In this document: positions 25,483 through 35,053 of the stretch, in pieces
How the letters are laid out: each line of letters opens with the position of its first letter
Position numbering within the stretch: position 1 is the stretch's first letter
DNA from: Dysgonomonas sp. BGC7
GTDB taxonomy: Bacteria > Bacteroidota > Bacteroidia > Bacteroidales > Dysgonomonadaceae
Assembly: GCF_001261735.1 (NCBI RefSeq)
Contig: NZ_CVRP01000023.1
Location: 1 to 64,000 of the forward strand
Direction: 5' to 3'
Length of the DNA: 64,000 nucleotides
Position numbers and translations under genes: made by a program
Notes under the pieces: model-generated
Database searches by the model: none
What the model was told of the DNA's origin: nothing
The model's input: the letters and a program-made list of their open reading frames with translations, nothing else

Positions 25483-26703
25483 ATGAAAAAAAGAATTTTA
25501 TTATTAATTACTCAAACACTTTTTTCTCTATTTATTGTGTCTGATTTATATGGATGTTCTTCCGAGAATCCATTAGATGAGAACAATACTTCAAAAACAG
25601 AACAGGAAAATTATGATTTGAAAAAATTTCCAGAAGGATGCGATCCTAAGGAAATAGGTATAAAATTAACTGAAAGATACCTGCAAACCCCACATTCATT
25701 TTGGGGAAATGTTAGTTCAGATAAAAAAGTTACCCTTGTTACCTACCCGGACGTATGTGCATGGTTAGGAGCTTTGTGGTTTACTCAATCTGTAAAAGAA
25801 GAAAATCTGTACAACCGATTAGTCGACAGATTTGAGCCTCTTTTCACTACCGACAAGATTTTGCAACCAAGCATGCGCCCCAATGTAGGTAATGTGGTTG
25901 ATTTTTATGTGTTTGGAGCAGTGCTATTGGAAATATACAAAAAAAGAAAAGAACAAAAATATCTCGACTTAGGTATGAAGTATGCCGATGGTCAATGGAC
26001 ATTACCGGCTAATGCTAGCGCAACGGAAAAGAAATGGCAAGACCAGGACTATTCATGGCAAACCCGCCTTTGGATCGATGATATGTTTATGATAACTGCT
26101 CTTCAGGATCAGGCATATCTAATCACAGGCGATAGAAAATATATCGACAGGTCGTCTCGTGAGATGGTGATGTATCTGAATGAAATACAAAGAGATAACG
26201 GATTGTTTTATCATGCTCCTGACGCACCTTTCTTTTGGGGAAGAGGAGATGGTTGGATGGCTGTAGGGATGGCTCAGAATCTGAGGATAATACCTAAAGA
26301 TAACCCAAATAGAGCAAAGATAGAAGAGGCCTATAAGAAGATGATGAAGACCTTGTTGCGTTATCAGGGACGAGATGGAATGTGGGGACAACTTATTGAC
26401 GATCCTAATTCGTGGCGAGAAACATCTGCGACAGCTATGTTTACATATGCCATGATTGTTGGAGTGAAGAATGGCTGGCTCGACAAAAAAACATATGGTG
26501 CTGCTGCACGCAAAGCATGGTTAGCTCTCTTAACATATCTGAATGAAGATTACAATCTAAGAAATGTATGTGAAGGTACAGGGACTAAAAACGATTATAA
26601 CCATTACATTAATCGTAAAAGATTGGTTGGCGATCTGCATGGGCAAGCTGCTCTTATGTGGTGTGCTTATGCTTTAGCTACCGATGAGGTAAAAAGAAAA
26701 TAA
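25483..26703 (+). CDS. GH105 unsaturated uronyl hydrolase (YteR-like) lipoprotein
   Basis: This (alpha/alpha)6-barrel enzyme belongs to GH105/GH88 and removes the unsaturated uronate left at the non-reducing end by polysaccharide lyases, typically on rhamnogalacturonan-I. A lipoprotein signal ends at LYGCSSE. The conserved TRLWIDDMFMI places the catalytic acid at D199 or D200. RGDGWMAVGMAQ and WRETSATAMFTYAM are further family motifs, and LVGDLHGQAALMWC closes the barrel. The gene sits between fecR and an SGNH gene. Together with the GH93-like and GH43 enzymes nearby it supports pectin side-chain or rhamnogalacturonan breakdown. No polysaccharide lyase lies in this locus, so substrate must be made elsewhere. 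Confidence 0.85.
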   Translation: MKKRILLLITQTLFSLFIVSDLYGCSSENPLDENNTSKTEQENYDLKKFPEGCDPKEIGIKLTERYLQTPHSFWGNVSSDKKVTLVTYPDVCAWLGALWFTQSVKEENLYNRLVDRFEPLFTTDKILQPSMRPNVGNVVDFYVFGAVLLEIYKKRKEQKYLDLGMKYADGQWTLPANASATEKKWQDQDYSWQTRLWIDDMFMITALQDQAYLITGDRKYIDRSSREMVMYLNEIQRDNGLFYHAPDAPFFWGRGDGWMAVGMAQNLRIIPKDNPNRAKIEEAYKKMMKTLLRYQGRDGMWGQLIDDPNSWRETSATAMFTYAMIVGVKNGWLDKKTYGAAARKAWLALLTYLNEDYNLRNVCEGTGTKNDYNHYINRKRLVGDLHGQAALMWCAYALATDEVKRK

Positions 26704-26792
26704 AGTAATATTGTATTATACGAGTAAAGTAGTAAAGAGAATAATAATTCTAAAGATATATTTATCTGTCGAATAATGTGTTGGATTCTAAG

Positions 26793-26833
26793 AACGGATT
26801 GGGAGGATGTCTCTCAAGTCTGCCCAATCCGTT
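26793..26833 (+). terminator. Possible terminator after the GH105 gene
   Basis: AACGGATTGGG (26793-26803) and CCCAATCCGTT (26823-26833) form a perfect 11-bp stem with a 19-nt loop, followed by a loose T-rich tail. It stands 90 bp after the GH105 stop and 78 bp before the SGNH start. It could be an attenuating terminator or an mRNA stabilising hairpin. Confidence 0.5.
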
Positions 26834-26911
26834 TCTTTCGGTTCTTATTGTATTCTTCTTTCTTTAAATCTAATTCTAATTCTCAATATCATATTCCTAA
26901 ATCAACGTATT

Positions 26912-27757
26912 ATGAAAAATATATTCTTCTTCTTATTCTTTCCTGCATTTCTTCTTCTCACATGTTCTAGTGATGAAACTAAAGAAGATTTGAAAAAAGA
27001 GGGGTCGGTAAAGTCTGTTTTCAAGGATAAAAATCTGGTAACCTTTGGGAATAGTATAACAGCTGCCGAAAATAGCTGGGCTTATCAGGCCTATAGTAGA
27101 TTGCAATTTGGTAATTTGTACAATGGAGCTGTAGGCGGTGCTATCTGGAGCAAACGGGAAAGAAGAAATAGCAATGGTAATACAATAAGAACGCAAAACT
27201 ACAACGATCCTGATTTTGCAGGAATAAGCAATAGTAATACTGCAAATCCGGATGATTTGGAATATCAGAAACGCATCAATAATTGCGCCATAGTGCATAT
27301 CCAAAAATATTTGAGTGAAAAAAAATCCTTGACACCGGACTTTATAATTCTATCCTATGGAACAAATGACCTGAGCAGCGTAGCTGTAATGGGAAATGCC
27401 GAATTGGCGTTGCAAGAAACGAATTTAGACAATCTTGATCTGTATACAATGGCAGGAGCCATAAAATGGAGTATAGGTACATTGCAGGTAAAGTTTCCTA
27501 AGGCTAAACTATATATTTCGTTTCCTATACAGGCCAAAAGTGATGGAAAAAATACCGACAACTTGAAAAAAATAGAAGTAATAAGGACGATCTGTGAAGG
27601 AATGTCGGTACCTTATTTTAATTGTTATGCAGAATGCGAAATTACACAGGAAAACCAAGAGCGATTTCTTCGTGATGGGCTACATCCTAACGAAGCAGGA
27701 AAGGTCGTGCATGGAACTTATATAATAAAGAAACTGAAAGAGGCCAATAAAGAGTAG
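26912..27757 (+). CDS. SGNH/GDSL-type hydrolase lipoprotein
   Basis: This is a probable carbohydrate esterase or deacylase. The SGNH blocks are all visible: the serine in LVTFGNSITAA (block I, where GNSI replaces the usual GDSI), glycine in GAVGGAIWS (block II), asparagine in SYGTNDLS (block III) and the Asp-His pair in DGLHPNEAG (block V). I chose the ATG at 26912, which gives a lipoprotein signal ending in LLLTCSSD; the longer frame starts inside an upstream hairpin. In pectin-related PULs such enzymes remove acetyl groups from galacturonate or rhamnose, and the GH105 neighbour fits that. The substrate is inferred, not seen. Confidence 0.8.
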   Translation: MKNIFFFLFFPAFLLLTCSSDETKEDLKKEGSVKSVFKDKNLVTFGNSITAAENSWAYQAYSRLQFGNLYNGAVGGAIWSKRERRNSNGNTIRTQNYNDPDFAGISNSNTANPDDLEYQKRINNCAIVHIQKYLSEKKSLTPDFIILSYGTNDLSSVAVMGNAELALQETNLDNLDLYTMAGAIKWSIGTLQVKFPKAKLYISFPIQAKSDGKNTDNLKKIEVIRTICEGMSVPYFNCYAECEITQENQERFLRDGLHPNEAGKVVHGTYIIKKLKEANKE

Positions 27758-27961
27758 ACACGCCCATTCACGTTTCTGTTTATGATGGAAATATACAAAA
27801 TGCTTTGGTAGAGAAACTGATAACTAGTTCATTATTAATATTTTAAAGAGAATAATTTAACTTATACAAGTAACATAAAACGATAACATGAGTAATAATT
27901 ATAACAAAAATAATCAGCCTATGAATAACTCATAAACAATAGTAAAGAGAGACTAAAACAC

Positions 27962-27993
27962 GACTGGACGATACTCCTACATGCCGTCCAGTC
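27962..27993 (+). repeat. Hairpin in the susC leader
   Basis: GACTGGACG (27962-27970) and CGTCCAGTC (27985-27993) form a perfect 9-bp stem with a 14-nt loop, 56 bp before the SusC start. No T-run follows. It probably lies in the 5' leader of the susCD transcript. Confidence 0.45.
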
Positions 27994-28048
27994 TGGTTTC
28001 AGAAAGTTAACCGATATTTTTAACTCATTAAAAACCATTTACAAATGT

Positions 28049-31000
28049 ATGAGAAAATTTGAGAATTATGGTGTCAAAGACACCATCAATATTCGTTTAT
28101 TACGTATTATGAAAATAACGGCCATATTATTATTTACCTGTATTGGAGTCTGTCAGGCGGTTAGTAGCTATTCGCAAAGTACTAACCTTACGCTAAACCT
28201 CAGAGATAAGACCATAAAAGAGGTTTTCAAAGAAATCGAAAGGAACAGCGAATTCGTTTTTTTCTATTTTGATAAAGATGTCGACCTGAATAGGAAGGTT
28301 TCAGTAAATGTCAAAGGAAAGAAAGTGAATGAGGTTCTCGACCAGATTTTTACAGCGACGGATACTGGTTACCTTATAAAAGACAGACAGGTGTATATCT
28401 CAAAAAAAGCACCTGAAGAAGTAAAACAAAATAAGAAGAAACGCATAACGGGTACGGTTAGTGACTCAAATGGCGATCCATTGATTGGCGTTACGGTATC
28501 TGTTAAGAATACCACTAATGGTACTGTTTCCAATATCGAAGGGTTGTACGTTATTGATGCTCTCGAAACTGATGAGCTTGTATTTAATTATGTGGGGTTT
28601 CTTAAACAGGAAGTTCGGGTAGGAAACAAAGGTGTAATAAACATAACCCTCCAAGAGGACGAACAAATGCTTGAAGAGGTTGTTATTGTTGGCTACGGAC
28701 AACAGAATAAGGCAAGTGTAGTAAGTTCTGTAAGTACAGTTACTTCCAAAGAATTGTCAGCCCCTACCAGTAACCTCACCAATAATTTGGGTGGACAACT
28801 TGCCGGATTGATAAGTATTCAGCGTTCGGGGGAACCCGGACGGGATGATGCCGAATTTTGGATACGTGGTATCAGTACATTCAAAGGAGGAACAAAGCCA
28901 TTGGTCTTAGTTGATGGAATACCACGGGCTATAAGCAATATTGAACCGGACGAAATAGAGACTTTCTCCCTGCTCAAGGATGCTGCGGCTACAGCCGTAT
29001 ACGGGGCCGAAGGCGCTAACGGCGTTATCCTAATAACCTCTAAGCGTGGTAACATATCTAAACCAAAGATATCTTTTCGTGGAGAATATTCGGTATCTAA
29101 ACCTACCCGGTTGCCGGACTTTGTTGATTCATGGGACTATCTGGAGCTGGTAAATGAGGCAAATTTTAACGATGGTGAGAGTCCTTACAAATATCCGGAA
29201 GAAATAGAAAAATACCGTAACAGAGTAGATAACGATCTGTATCCGAATAGCAAATGGATGGATGAACTGTTGGCAAAGAATACTCACAACCAACGATATA
29301 CTCTGAACTTTAGAGGAGGTGCCGAAAACGCAAAATATTTTGTGTCGATGGCTTATTTTCAACAAGATGGTATCTTCAAACAAAATCCAATGAATAAATA
29401 TAAAGGAAACTTTGGATTTGAACGTTATAATCTGAGAAGTAACATCGATCTGAGAGTGAGTAAATCTACTACTCTGAATATCGACTTGAGTGGACAATAT
29501 GTAAGTCGTACTACTTCAAATCGTTCTCCCGGCGATATTTTCAGATTTATGCTCCATACTCCGCCTCACCTTTTTCCTGCTATATATAGTGATGGTACTC
29601 TTGCTACTTATCTCACGCAGAGCGATAGTAACAACCGAAATCCATATAATATGCTAATGAATCAAGGGTATAGGAAAGAATGGGGAACAATGATACAATC
29701 GAATGTCGGGGTCAATCAGGATCTTAGCTTCATTACTCCAGGCCTCAAGTTTAATGGAAAAGTCGGATTAGACTATGATGGAAATTATTCTACATTGAGA
29801 GATTTCTGGCCAAGCCTGTTTTTTGCTACCGGACGAGATGAAGAAGGGAATCTAATATTTCAGACTTCTGTGTCCGGATCACCTGAACTGCAAAATGCCG
29901 CAGAAACAGGCAATGAGTCTATACGTAAAATATATATAGAAGGTGCTTTCAACTATCTCCGCACATTCAATGAAAAGCACACTGTAGGAGGTATGTTTTT
30001 GTATATGCAGAAAGAAAGACAAGTGAGCGGTACTGTTCTGCCATACAGAAAACAAAGTGCTGTAGGGCGTGCAACATATTCGTATGACAATAAATATTTT
30101 ATAGAAGGTAGCTTTGGATATACAGGAAGTGAAATTTTTGCAAGTGGAAAAAAATTCGGATTCTTCCCTGCTGTAGGATTAAGCTATTACATATCAAACG
30201 AATCATTTTATCCCACAGCATTGAGCAAAGTTATGGATAAAGTGAAAATACGGGCTTCGTACGGAAAAGCCGGAAATGATGATATAGGCAGCTCCGATCG
30301 TTTCTTATATAGAGCTACATTTAATGAAGGCGCTGACGGATTCGATCAGGGAATAGGCTCCAATGGTGGTACTAATGGACTTGGTAAAGGGATAAAAGAT
30401 GTAAGATTTGTCAATAATAATATTCAGTGGGAAATAGAGCAAAAGAGGAATGTCGGAGTTGATTTGGGTTTCTTTAACAACAAGATTGAGTTGACAGCAG
30501 ACTATTTCAACAACCGAAGAGAGAATATCTTGATGCAAAGAAACACTATCCCCGGTGTAGCCGGCTTCCATTCCAATCCATGGGCAAACTATGGAATTGT
30601 AGATAATTGGGGTACTGATGCAAGTCTGAATGTTCGTAGAGATTTTGGTCCTGTAAAGGTGAGTATGAGAGGTACATTTACTTTTGCACGTAATAAAATT
30701 ATAGAGTATGATGAATTAGTTCCTGAATACCCATGGATGGCAGCTACCGGTTCTAGGGTTGGTGATCAATATTTGTATATTGCAGAAAGGCTTTATACTG
30801 AAGACGATTTCATAAAAACACAAAAGGATAATGGCACATATATCTATGAGTTGAAGCCTGGAATGCCAAAAGTTACTCTGGATGGAAAAATAGGACCTGG
30901 AGATATCAAATACCGAGATATGAATAATGACGGAACAATCGATAATTTCGATAAAGTCAGAGGGGTAGGATACCCATACAATCCGGAAATAAATTATGGA

Positions 31001-31480
31001 TTTGGATTTAATGTCGAATACAAAGGTTTCTATGTAAGTGCTTTTTTCCAGGGAACAGGAAATTCCTCTATTCTTTTGGCTAGTGGTAATAATACATTTT
31101 GGCCTTTCAACTGGGGAGTGGAAAAATCGAATTATCGTAAAGAATTCTTGAATAGATGGACCGCCGACAATCCACGTCAGGATGTACTGATGCCAAGGCT
31201 ACATGTTGGCTATGCCAATAATGTGAACAAGGAACCGAGTACATGGTGGTTGAGAAATGGACGTTTCCTTCGTTTCAAGAATCTTGAATTTGGATATGAT
31301 ATACCCAAAAAACATACTAAAAAACTACTGATAGATGGAGCCAGAGTATATGTACAAGGATACAATATATGTGTATGGGATGATGTGAAGTATTGGGATC
31401 CTGAGCTTGGCAACGCGAATGGAGGTAATAGTTATCCGCTACCTCGCACATTTACATTTGGTGTTGAAATAAACTTTTAA
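28049..31480 (+). CDS. SusC-like TonB-dependent transporter with STN domain
   Basis: This 1143-residue outer-membrane transporter imports oligosaccharides. After the signal peptide come an STN domain (about residues 55-112, IKEVFKEIERNSEFVFFY), a carboxypeptidase-regulatory-like beta-sandwich (about 130-205, ITGTVSDSNGDPLIGVTVSV), a TonB box region (EEVVIVGYG), the plug (about 220-340, with LVDGIPRAISNIEPDEIE and AVYGAEGANGVILITSK) and a 22-strand barrel ending in FTFGVEINF. The STN domain marks transporters that signal to FecR/ECF sigma, and both lie upstream. The start could also be the internal ATG at residue 21. It pairs with SusD 11 bp downstream. Confidence 0.95.
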   Translation: MRKFENYGVKDTINIRLLRIMKITAILLFTCIGVCQAVSSYSQSTNLTLNLRDKTIKEVFKEIERNSEFVFFYFDKDVDLNRKVSVNVKGKKVNEVLDQIFTATDTGYLIKDRQVYISKKAPEEVKQNKKKRITGTVSDSNGDPLIGVTVSVKNTTNGTVSNIEGLYVIDALETDELVFNYVGFLKQEVRVGNKGVINITLQEDEQMLEEVVIVGYGQQNKASVVSSVSTVTSKELSAPTSNLTNNLGGQLAGLISIQRSGEPGRDDAEFWIRGISTFKGGTKPLVLVDGIPRAISNIEPDEIETFSLLKDAAATAVYGAEGANGVILITSKRGNISKPKISFRGEYSVSKPTRLPDFVDSWDYLELVNEANFNDGESPYKYPEEIEKYRNRVDNDLYPNSKWMDELLAKNTHNQRYTLNFRGGAENAKYFVSMAYFQQDGIFKQNPMNKYKGNFGFERYNLRSNIDLRVSKSTTLNIDLSGQYVSRTTSNRSPGDIFRFMLHTPPHLFPAIYSDGTLATYLTQSDSNNRNPYNMLMNQGYRKEWGTMIQSNVGVNQDLSFITPGLKFNGKVGLDYDGNYSTLRDFWPSLFFATGRDEEGNLIFQTSVSGSPELQNAAETGNESIRKIYIEGAFNYLRTFNEKHTVGGMFLYMQKERQVSGTVLPYRKQSAVGRATYSYDNKYFIEGSFGYTGSEIFASGKKFGFFPAVGLSYYISNESFYPTALSKVMDKVKIRASYGKAGNDDIGSSDRFLYRATFNEGADGFDQGIGSNGGTNGLGKGIKDVRFVNNNIQWEIEQKRNVGVDLGFFNNKIELTADYFNNRRENILMQRNTIPGVAGFHSNPWANYGIVDNWGTDASLNVRRDFGPVKVSMRGTFTFARNKIIEYDELVPEYPWMAATGSRVGDQYLYIAERLYTEDDFIKTQKDNGTYIYELKPGMPKVTLDGKIGPGDIKYRDMNNDGTIDNFDKVRGVGYPYNPEINYGFGFNVEYKGFYVSAFFQGTGNSSILLASGNNTFWPFNWGVEKSNYRKEFLNRWTADNPRQDVLMPRLHVGYANNVNKEPSTWWLRNGRFLRFKNLEFGYDIPKKHTKKLLIDGARVYVQGYNICVWDDVKYWDPELGNANGGNSYPLPRTFTFGVEINF

Positions 31481-31491
31481 AAAAGAATAGT

Positions 31492-33330
31492 ATGAAAATC
31501 AAATTTATAAAAATATTGATAATAGGCTTGCTTTTCGGTTCTTTAAATTCCTGTTCGGACTATTTAGACGTATCAGACGAACAGGCAGGAGGACTCACTG
31601 ATATCAATCAGGTCTTTGAAAATGTAGACTATACCAAGAGATGGTATGCGAATGTTTTTAACAAGCGACCTGATTATTCTCGTTTTTGTCATCCAAATGG
31701 TATGGGAGGTATATGGAGTGCCTATACGGATGAGGTTTATAACAGATGGGCTAATAATACAGGGAGATATAACGACTGGAATGCCTCTAATAACAATTCG
31801 GAAAGATGGGTTGAGCTATATGAGAGCATAAGACAAGCAAATATATTCTTAGAAAAGGCTAAAGCTATAGAAAAAGAGGGTGGAGCTAATGCAGCTGTAT
31901 TAACTCAGGCCGAAGTAGATCGTTACAAGGCTAATGTGCGTTTTATGAGAGCATTATATCATTTCTACCTGATGGAATTAAATGGCCCTATACCTATCGT
32001 TACCAGATCTCTCACACTAGAGGACGATTTGGATATTCCTCGTGGCTCTTTGGATGAAGTGATTAATTTCATCGATAGCGAATTAAGAGAAGCTATGCAA
32101 GGAATGGAGCAAGAACCATATCACGATAATGAAGATTTCAGAGCAGTACCTACAAAGGGAGTCGCTTTAGCTGTTCTTGCAAAACTGTGGATGTATGCTG
32201 CTAGTCCTCTTTACAATGGAGAATATACAGAAGCCTTACAATTGCAAAATAAAGATGGCAAACATTTATTTCCGGCTAAAGATGATAGTAAGAAGCAAAA
32301 AGCACTTGATGCTTGCAAGGCTTTTATCGATTATGCAGAAGAAGGTAATAGGTATGAGCTTTATAAGGCTCTGAAGAAAGATGGAACAATTGATCCCGAT
32401 TTGTCTATTTATGAGGTTTTCCAGATTTATAATAAAGAAATGATCTGGGCAAGTTCTGTAACCTCGTGGGGAGGTGCAGATGGAAATAATTACGATACTT
32501 TTACTACACCACGTAGTGAGAGCAAAGGATTAGGCGATATCGCTCTTGTGCAAGAACTTGTCGACGATTTTTATATGAAGGATGGTTTGCCTATAAAAAG
32601 TACTTCCTTTCTCCCTAAATCGACTCTGTATAGTGAGACAGGTTTTGCTGCTTATAATGGTTTAGAAGTCTCTAAAATGTACGTTGATCGTGAGCCAAGA
32701 TTTTATAGCACAGTGACTTTTTCGGGCAAGAAGTGGCATGTAAGTAATAATGAGGTTCAGTTTTATAAAGGAGGTAATGCCGACAATCGGGTAGAAGGAT
32801 CTCCTAAAACAGGTTACTTGTTGTATAAGAGAGTAAACAGGACTGTACATATGAATTCTCCGGGAGTAAAAACTAAATTCAGACCTTCTATTATTTTCCG
32901 TTTGGCAGATCTCTATCTGTTATATGCGGAAGCTTTGAACGAAGTAGATCCATCAGACGCAAATGTATTGGAATATGTGAACCGTATACGAGAACGTGCG
33001 GGGTTGGCTAAACTGGAAGATCTTAATCCTGCAATAAAAGGCAATCAACAAATGCAAAGAGAAGCCATTCGCAGAGAAAGACGAATTGAGCTGGCTACAG
33101 AAGGACAGCGCTATTTTGATGTAAGAAGATGGATGATTGCAGAGAATAGTCCCGGACAAGGAGGGCAGGGAGGAGACTTTACCGGTATGAATATGGATGG
33201 AAATAAAACAACTTTTCATACAAGAACTAAGATTCAGACTCGTAGCTTTAGAAGGAAAAATTATTTTGATCCTATACCATATATGGCAATACAAAAAAGT
33301 AAACTTCTGGTTCAGAATCCCGGATGGTAA
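31492..33330 (+). CDS. SusD/RagB family glycan-binding lipoprotein
   Basis: This 612-residue surface lipoprotein caps the SusC transporter and binds the glycan before import. The signal ends at SLNSCSDYLDV, the near-universal SusD start. The N-terminal SusD-like region includes YKANVRFMRALYHFYLMELNGPIPIV, the TPR-rich core of the fold. The C-terminal RagB region has FRLADLYLLYAEALNEVDPSD, YVNRIRERAGL and RRERRIELATEGQRYFDVRRW, all classic. It starts 11 bp after SusC. A 338-bp gap with a large imperfect inverted repeat separates it from the next gene, which may set a different expression level for the genes beyond. Confidence 0.95.
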   Translation: MKIKFIKILIIGLLFGSLNSCSDYLDVSDEQAGGLTDINQVFENVDYTKRWYANVFNKRPDYSRFCHPNGMGGIWSAYTDEVYNRWANNTGRYNDWNASNNNSERWVELYESIRQANIFLEKAKAIEKEGGANAAVLTQAEVDRYKANVRFMRALYHFYLMELNGPIPIVTRSLTLEDDLDIPRGSLDEVINFIDSELREAMQGMEQEPYHDNEDFRAVPTKGVALAVLAKLWMYAASPLYNGEYTEALQLQNKDGKHLFPAKDDSKKQKALDACKAFIDYAEEGNRYELYKALKKDGTIDPDLSIYEVFQIYNKEMIWASSVTSWGGADGNNYDTFTTPRSESKGLGDIALVQELVDDFYMKDGLPIKSTSFLPKSTLYSETGFAAYNGLEVSKMYVDREPRFYSTVTFSGKKWHVSNNEVQFYKGGNADNRVEGSPKTGYLLYKRVNRTVHMNSPGVKTKFRPSIIFRLADLYLLYAEALNEVDPSDANVLEYVNRIRERAGLAKLEDLNPAIKGNQQMQREAIRRERRIELATEGQRYFDVRRWMIAENSPGQGGQGGDFTGMNMDGNKTTFHTRTKIQTRSFRRKNYFDPIPYMAIQKSKLLVQNPGW

Positions 33331-33424
33331 ATAAGGCGATTTAAATTAGACTTGATTTACTAAATGATGCAAATCGGTAATAAAATACTTATTTATACTG
33401 TTTTTTTAATTCATTAGTTTGTTT

Positions 33425-33568
33425 GTAGTTGGTAGATGGAAAAAGACAAAGTTTTTTGAACAGGGGTAAAATGTGAAGACTAGAGCTTTCTTGTTATTCT
33501 ATAAGATTTTACAAGTAAGCACGTGAGCAAGATGTAAGGCTTGTTCTGGGTCTTTATCTACCGACTAC
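33425..33568 (+). repeat. 144-nt imperfect inverted repeat / structured RNA candidate
   Basis: In the gap between SusD and the Ig-like lipoprotein, GTAGTTGGTAGAT (33425-33437) pairs with ATCTACCGACTAC (33556-33568) through 13 bp with one G.T. The stem continues inward, after a GGAA bulge, with AAAGAC and GTCTTT. Inside, GAACA/TGTTC and GTAAAAT/ATTTTAC can also pair. No ORF of note lies here. Confidence 0.45.
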
Positions 33569-33668
33569 ATACTGCTAATGAGATATTCTCTGGCAAAATA
33601 ATATTGTATTACTCGAATTACTGATTTACATCAATAGTTTTAATTCCATAAAATTTGATTATAATATT

Positions 33669-34808
33669 ATGAAAAAAAATAGACTAATATTCCTCTTTAT
33701 AGTATCCTTATTTATTGGAACATTGTTTACGGGATGCGATGATAATATACCTAAATATGATAATGTTAAAGTAGAGAGAGTAGAATGGAACGAAGACCTT
33801 AAAATGGGGGTGGAGATAGAGATTGGCTACGAGTTGTTGAAAGTTGCAGACCGATTAACTGTTTTCCCGGAAAATGCAACTGATAAGATGCAGACATTTT
33901 CCTCGTCAGATTCAGAAGTTGCAATAGTTGATGCCAGAGGCTTAGTAAAAACTAATTCGGTAGGTACTACAACTATTACAGTAACTGTGGATGGAAAGTC
34001 GGATGAATTTACTTTAACTGTTACAGAAAAAGCAGTTATAGAAGTAACTGAAATCCAGATTGCAGCTCCTGATATTGAAATAATGGCCGGAGTTAAGAGA
34101 GATCTTTCTATTGAAGTGACTGTATTACCTGATAATGCAGTAGACAAAAGCCTGTCTTATACTTCAGCTGATCCTGCGACTGTACAGGTCGATGAAAAAG
34201 GAATCATTAAAGCTCTTAAAATAGGAACAACGAAAGTAACCGTTTCTTCCAACGATGTGCCGACTATTAAAGGAGAGTTTAATATAACAGTAAAAGAATT
34301 TGAAGGCGATTATCCTCGAGAGGGATGGACATTAACAGCTTCTCAAAATCCACTTTTCAATGAATCTCCTAATTCTCTTACCAGCCCTTTAGATGGCGAT
34401 TTAGCTACATGGATGGGGCTTGTAAAACCGGGTAAGACACACACTACTATAACCGTTCCACCTGCTGCTCAGGGAGGTAATATTTACTTCATTGTAGACA
34501 TGAAAGAGTCTCGTGATGTCAATTATTTTAGAATTTACCATAGAAATGGAACAGATGTCCTTCTTAGATATTATATGATCGAGGAGATATCGGGTAGTGA
34601 TGATGGTATCAACTTTACGCCTATTGCTACTAATGTTGTTATACCTGATGCCGCCAAGGCTGAGGTTATGGAAACTCCTAATCTATCTATTCCTAAGACG
34701 AAGTATAGATACCTGAAATTCTTCTGTTCAAAAGATGCTTGCTTCAATTCGGCAGGTACCAGAGGTTCAGTTCAGTTCGCGGAAATCTATATTGGCTTGA
34801 AAAAATAG
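33669..34808 (+). CDS. Surface lipoprotein with two BIG2-type Ig domains and a discoidin-like C-terminus
   Basis: This protein stands where SusE/F or other surface glycan-binding proteins occur in PULs. A lipoprotein signal ends at LFTGCDDN. Two bacterial Ig-like (BIG2) repeats follow. The first, about residues 35-118, has FSSSDSEVAIVDARGLVKTNSVGTT; the second, about 123-213, has YTSADPATVQVDEKGIIKALKIGTT. The C-terminal part (about 218-379) resembles a galactose-binding/F5-8 type C (discoidin, CBM32-like) fold, with DLATWMG, DMKESRDVNYFRIYH and RYLKFFCSKD. I infer an extended surface binder that presents a lectin domain on two Ig spacers. It may hold polysaccharide for the SusCD pair. Confidence 0.75.
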   Translation: MKKNRLIFLFIVSLFIGTLFTGCDDNIPKYDNVKVERVEWNEDLKMGVEIEIGYELLKVADRLTVFPENATDKMQTFSSSDSEVAIVDARGLVKTNSVGTTTITVTVDGKSDEFTLTVTEKAVIEVTEIQIAAPDIEIMAGVKRDLSIEVTVLPDNAVDKSLSYTSADPATVQVDEKGIIKALKIGTTKVTVSSNDVPTIKGEFNITVKEFEGDYPREGWTLTASQNPLFNESPNSLTSPLDGDLATWMGLVKPGKTHTTITVPPAAQGGNIYFIVDMKESRDVNYFRIYHRNGTDVLLRYYMIEEISGSDDGINFTPIATNVVIPDAAKAEVMETPNLSIPKTKYRYLKFFCSKDACFNSAGTRGSVQFAEIYIGLKK

Positions 34809-34834
34809 TAAGTCGGTGGGTTGATTACTTAATT

Positions 34835-34905
34835 ATAGCTCGTGGTGCATGAAAGTCGATTGTTTGGTTTTATTGTAAAATAAAGTAAGATGCATCACGA
34901 GTTAT
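34835..34905 (+). repeat. Intergenic hairpin before the GH93-like gene
   Basis: ATAGCTCGTGGTGCAT at 34835-34850 pairs with 34890-34905 through 16 bp, including two G.T pairs, with a 39-nt loop. Both mismatches being G.U-compatible suggests an RNA structure. No T-run follows. Confidence 0.5.
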
Positions 34906-35053
34906 TATGAGAGAAGATAATTCTAGTAATTTGTAACATAGATTGTCGATCTGTTGCTGATAGTATTTTGATTGTAAGAGGAGAGGGGTAATAAAACACT
35001 GCAGAAATAACTTTAAATACACGTATGAATAACCGTATAAAAAATAGAATTTT

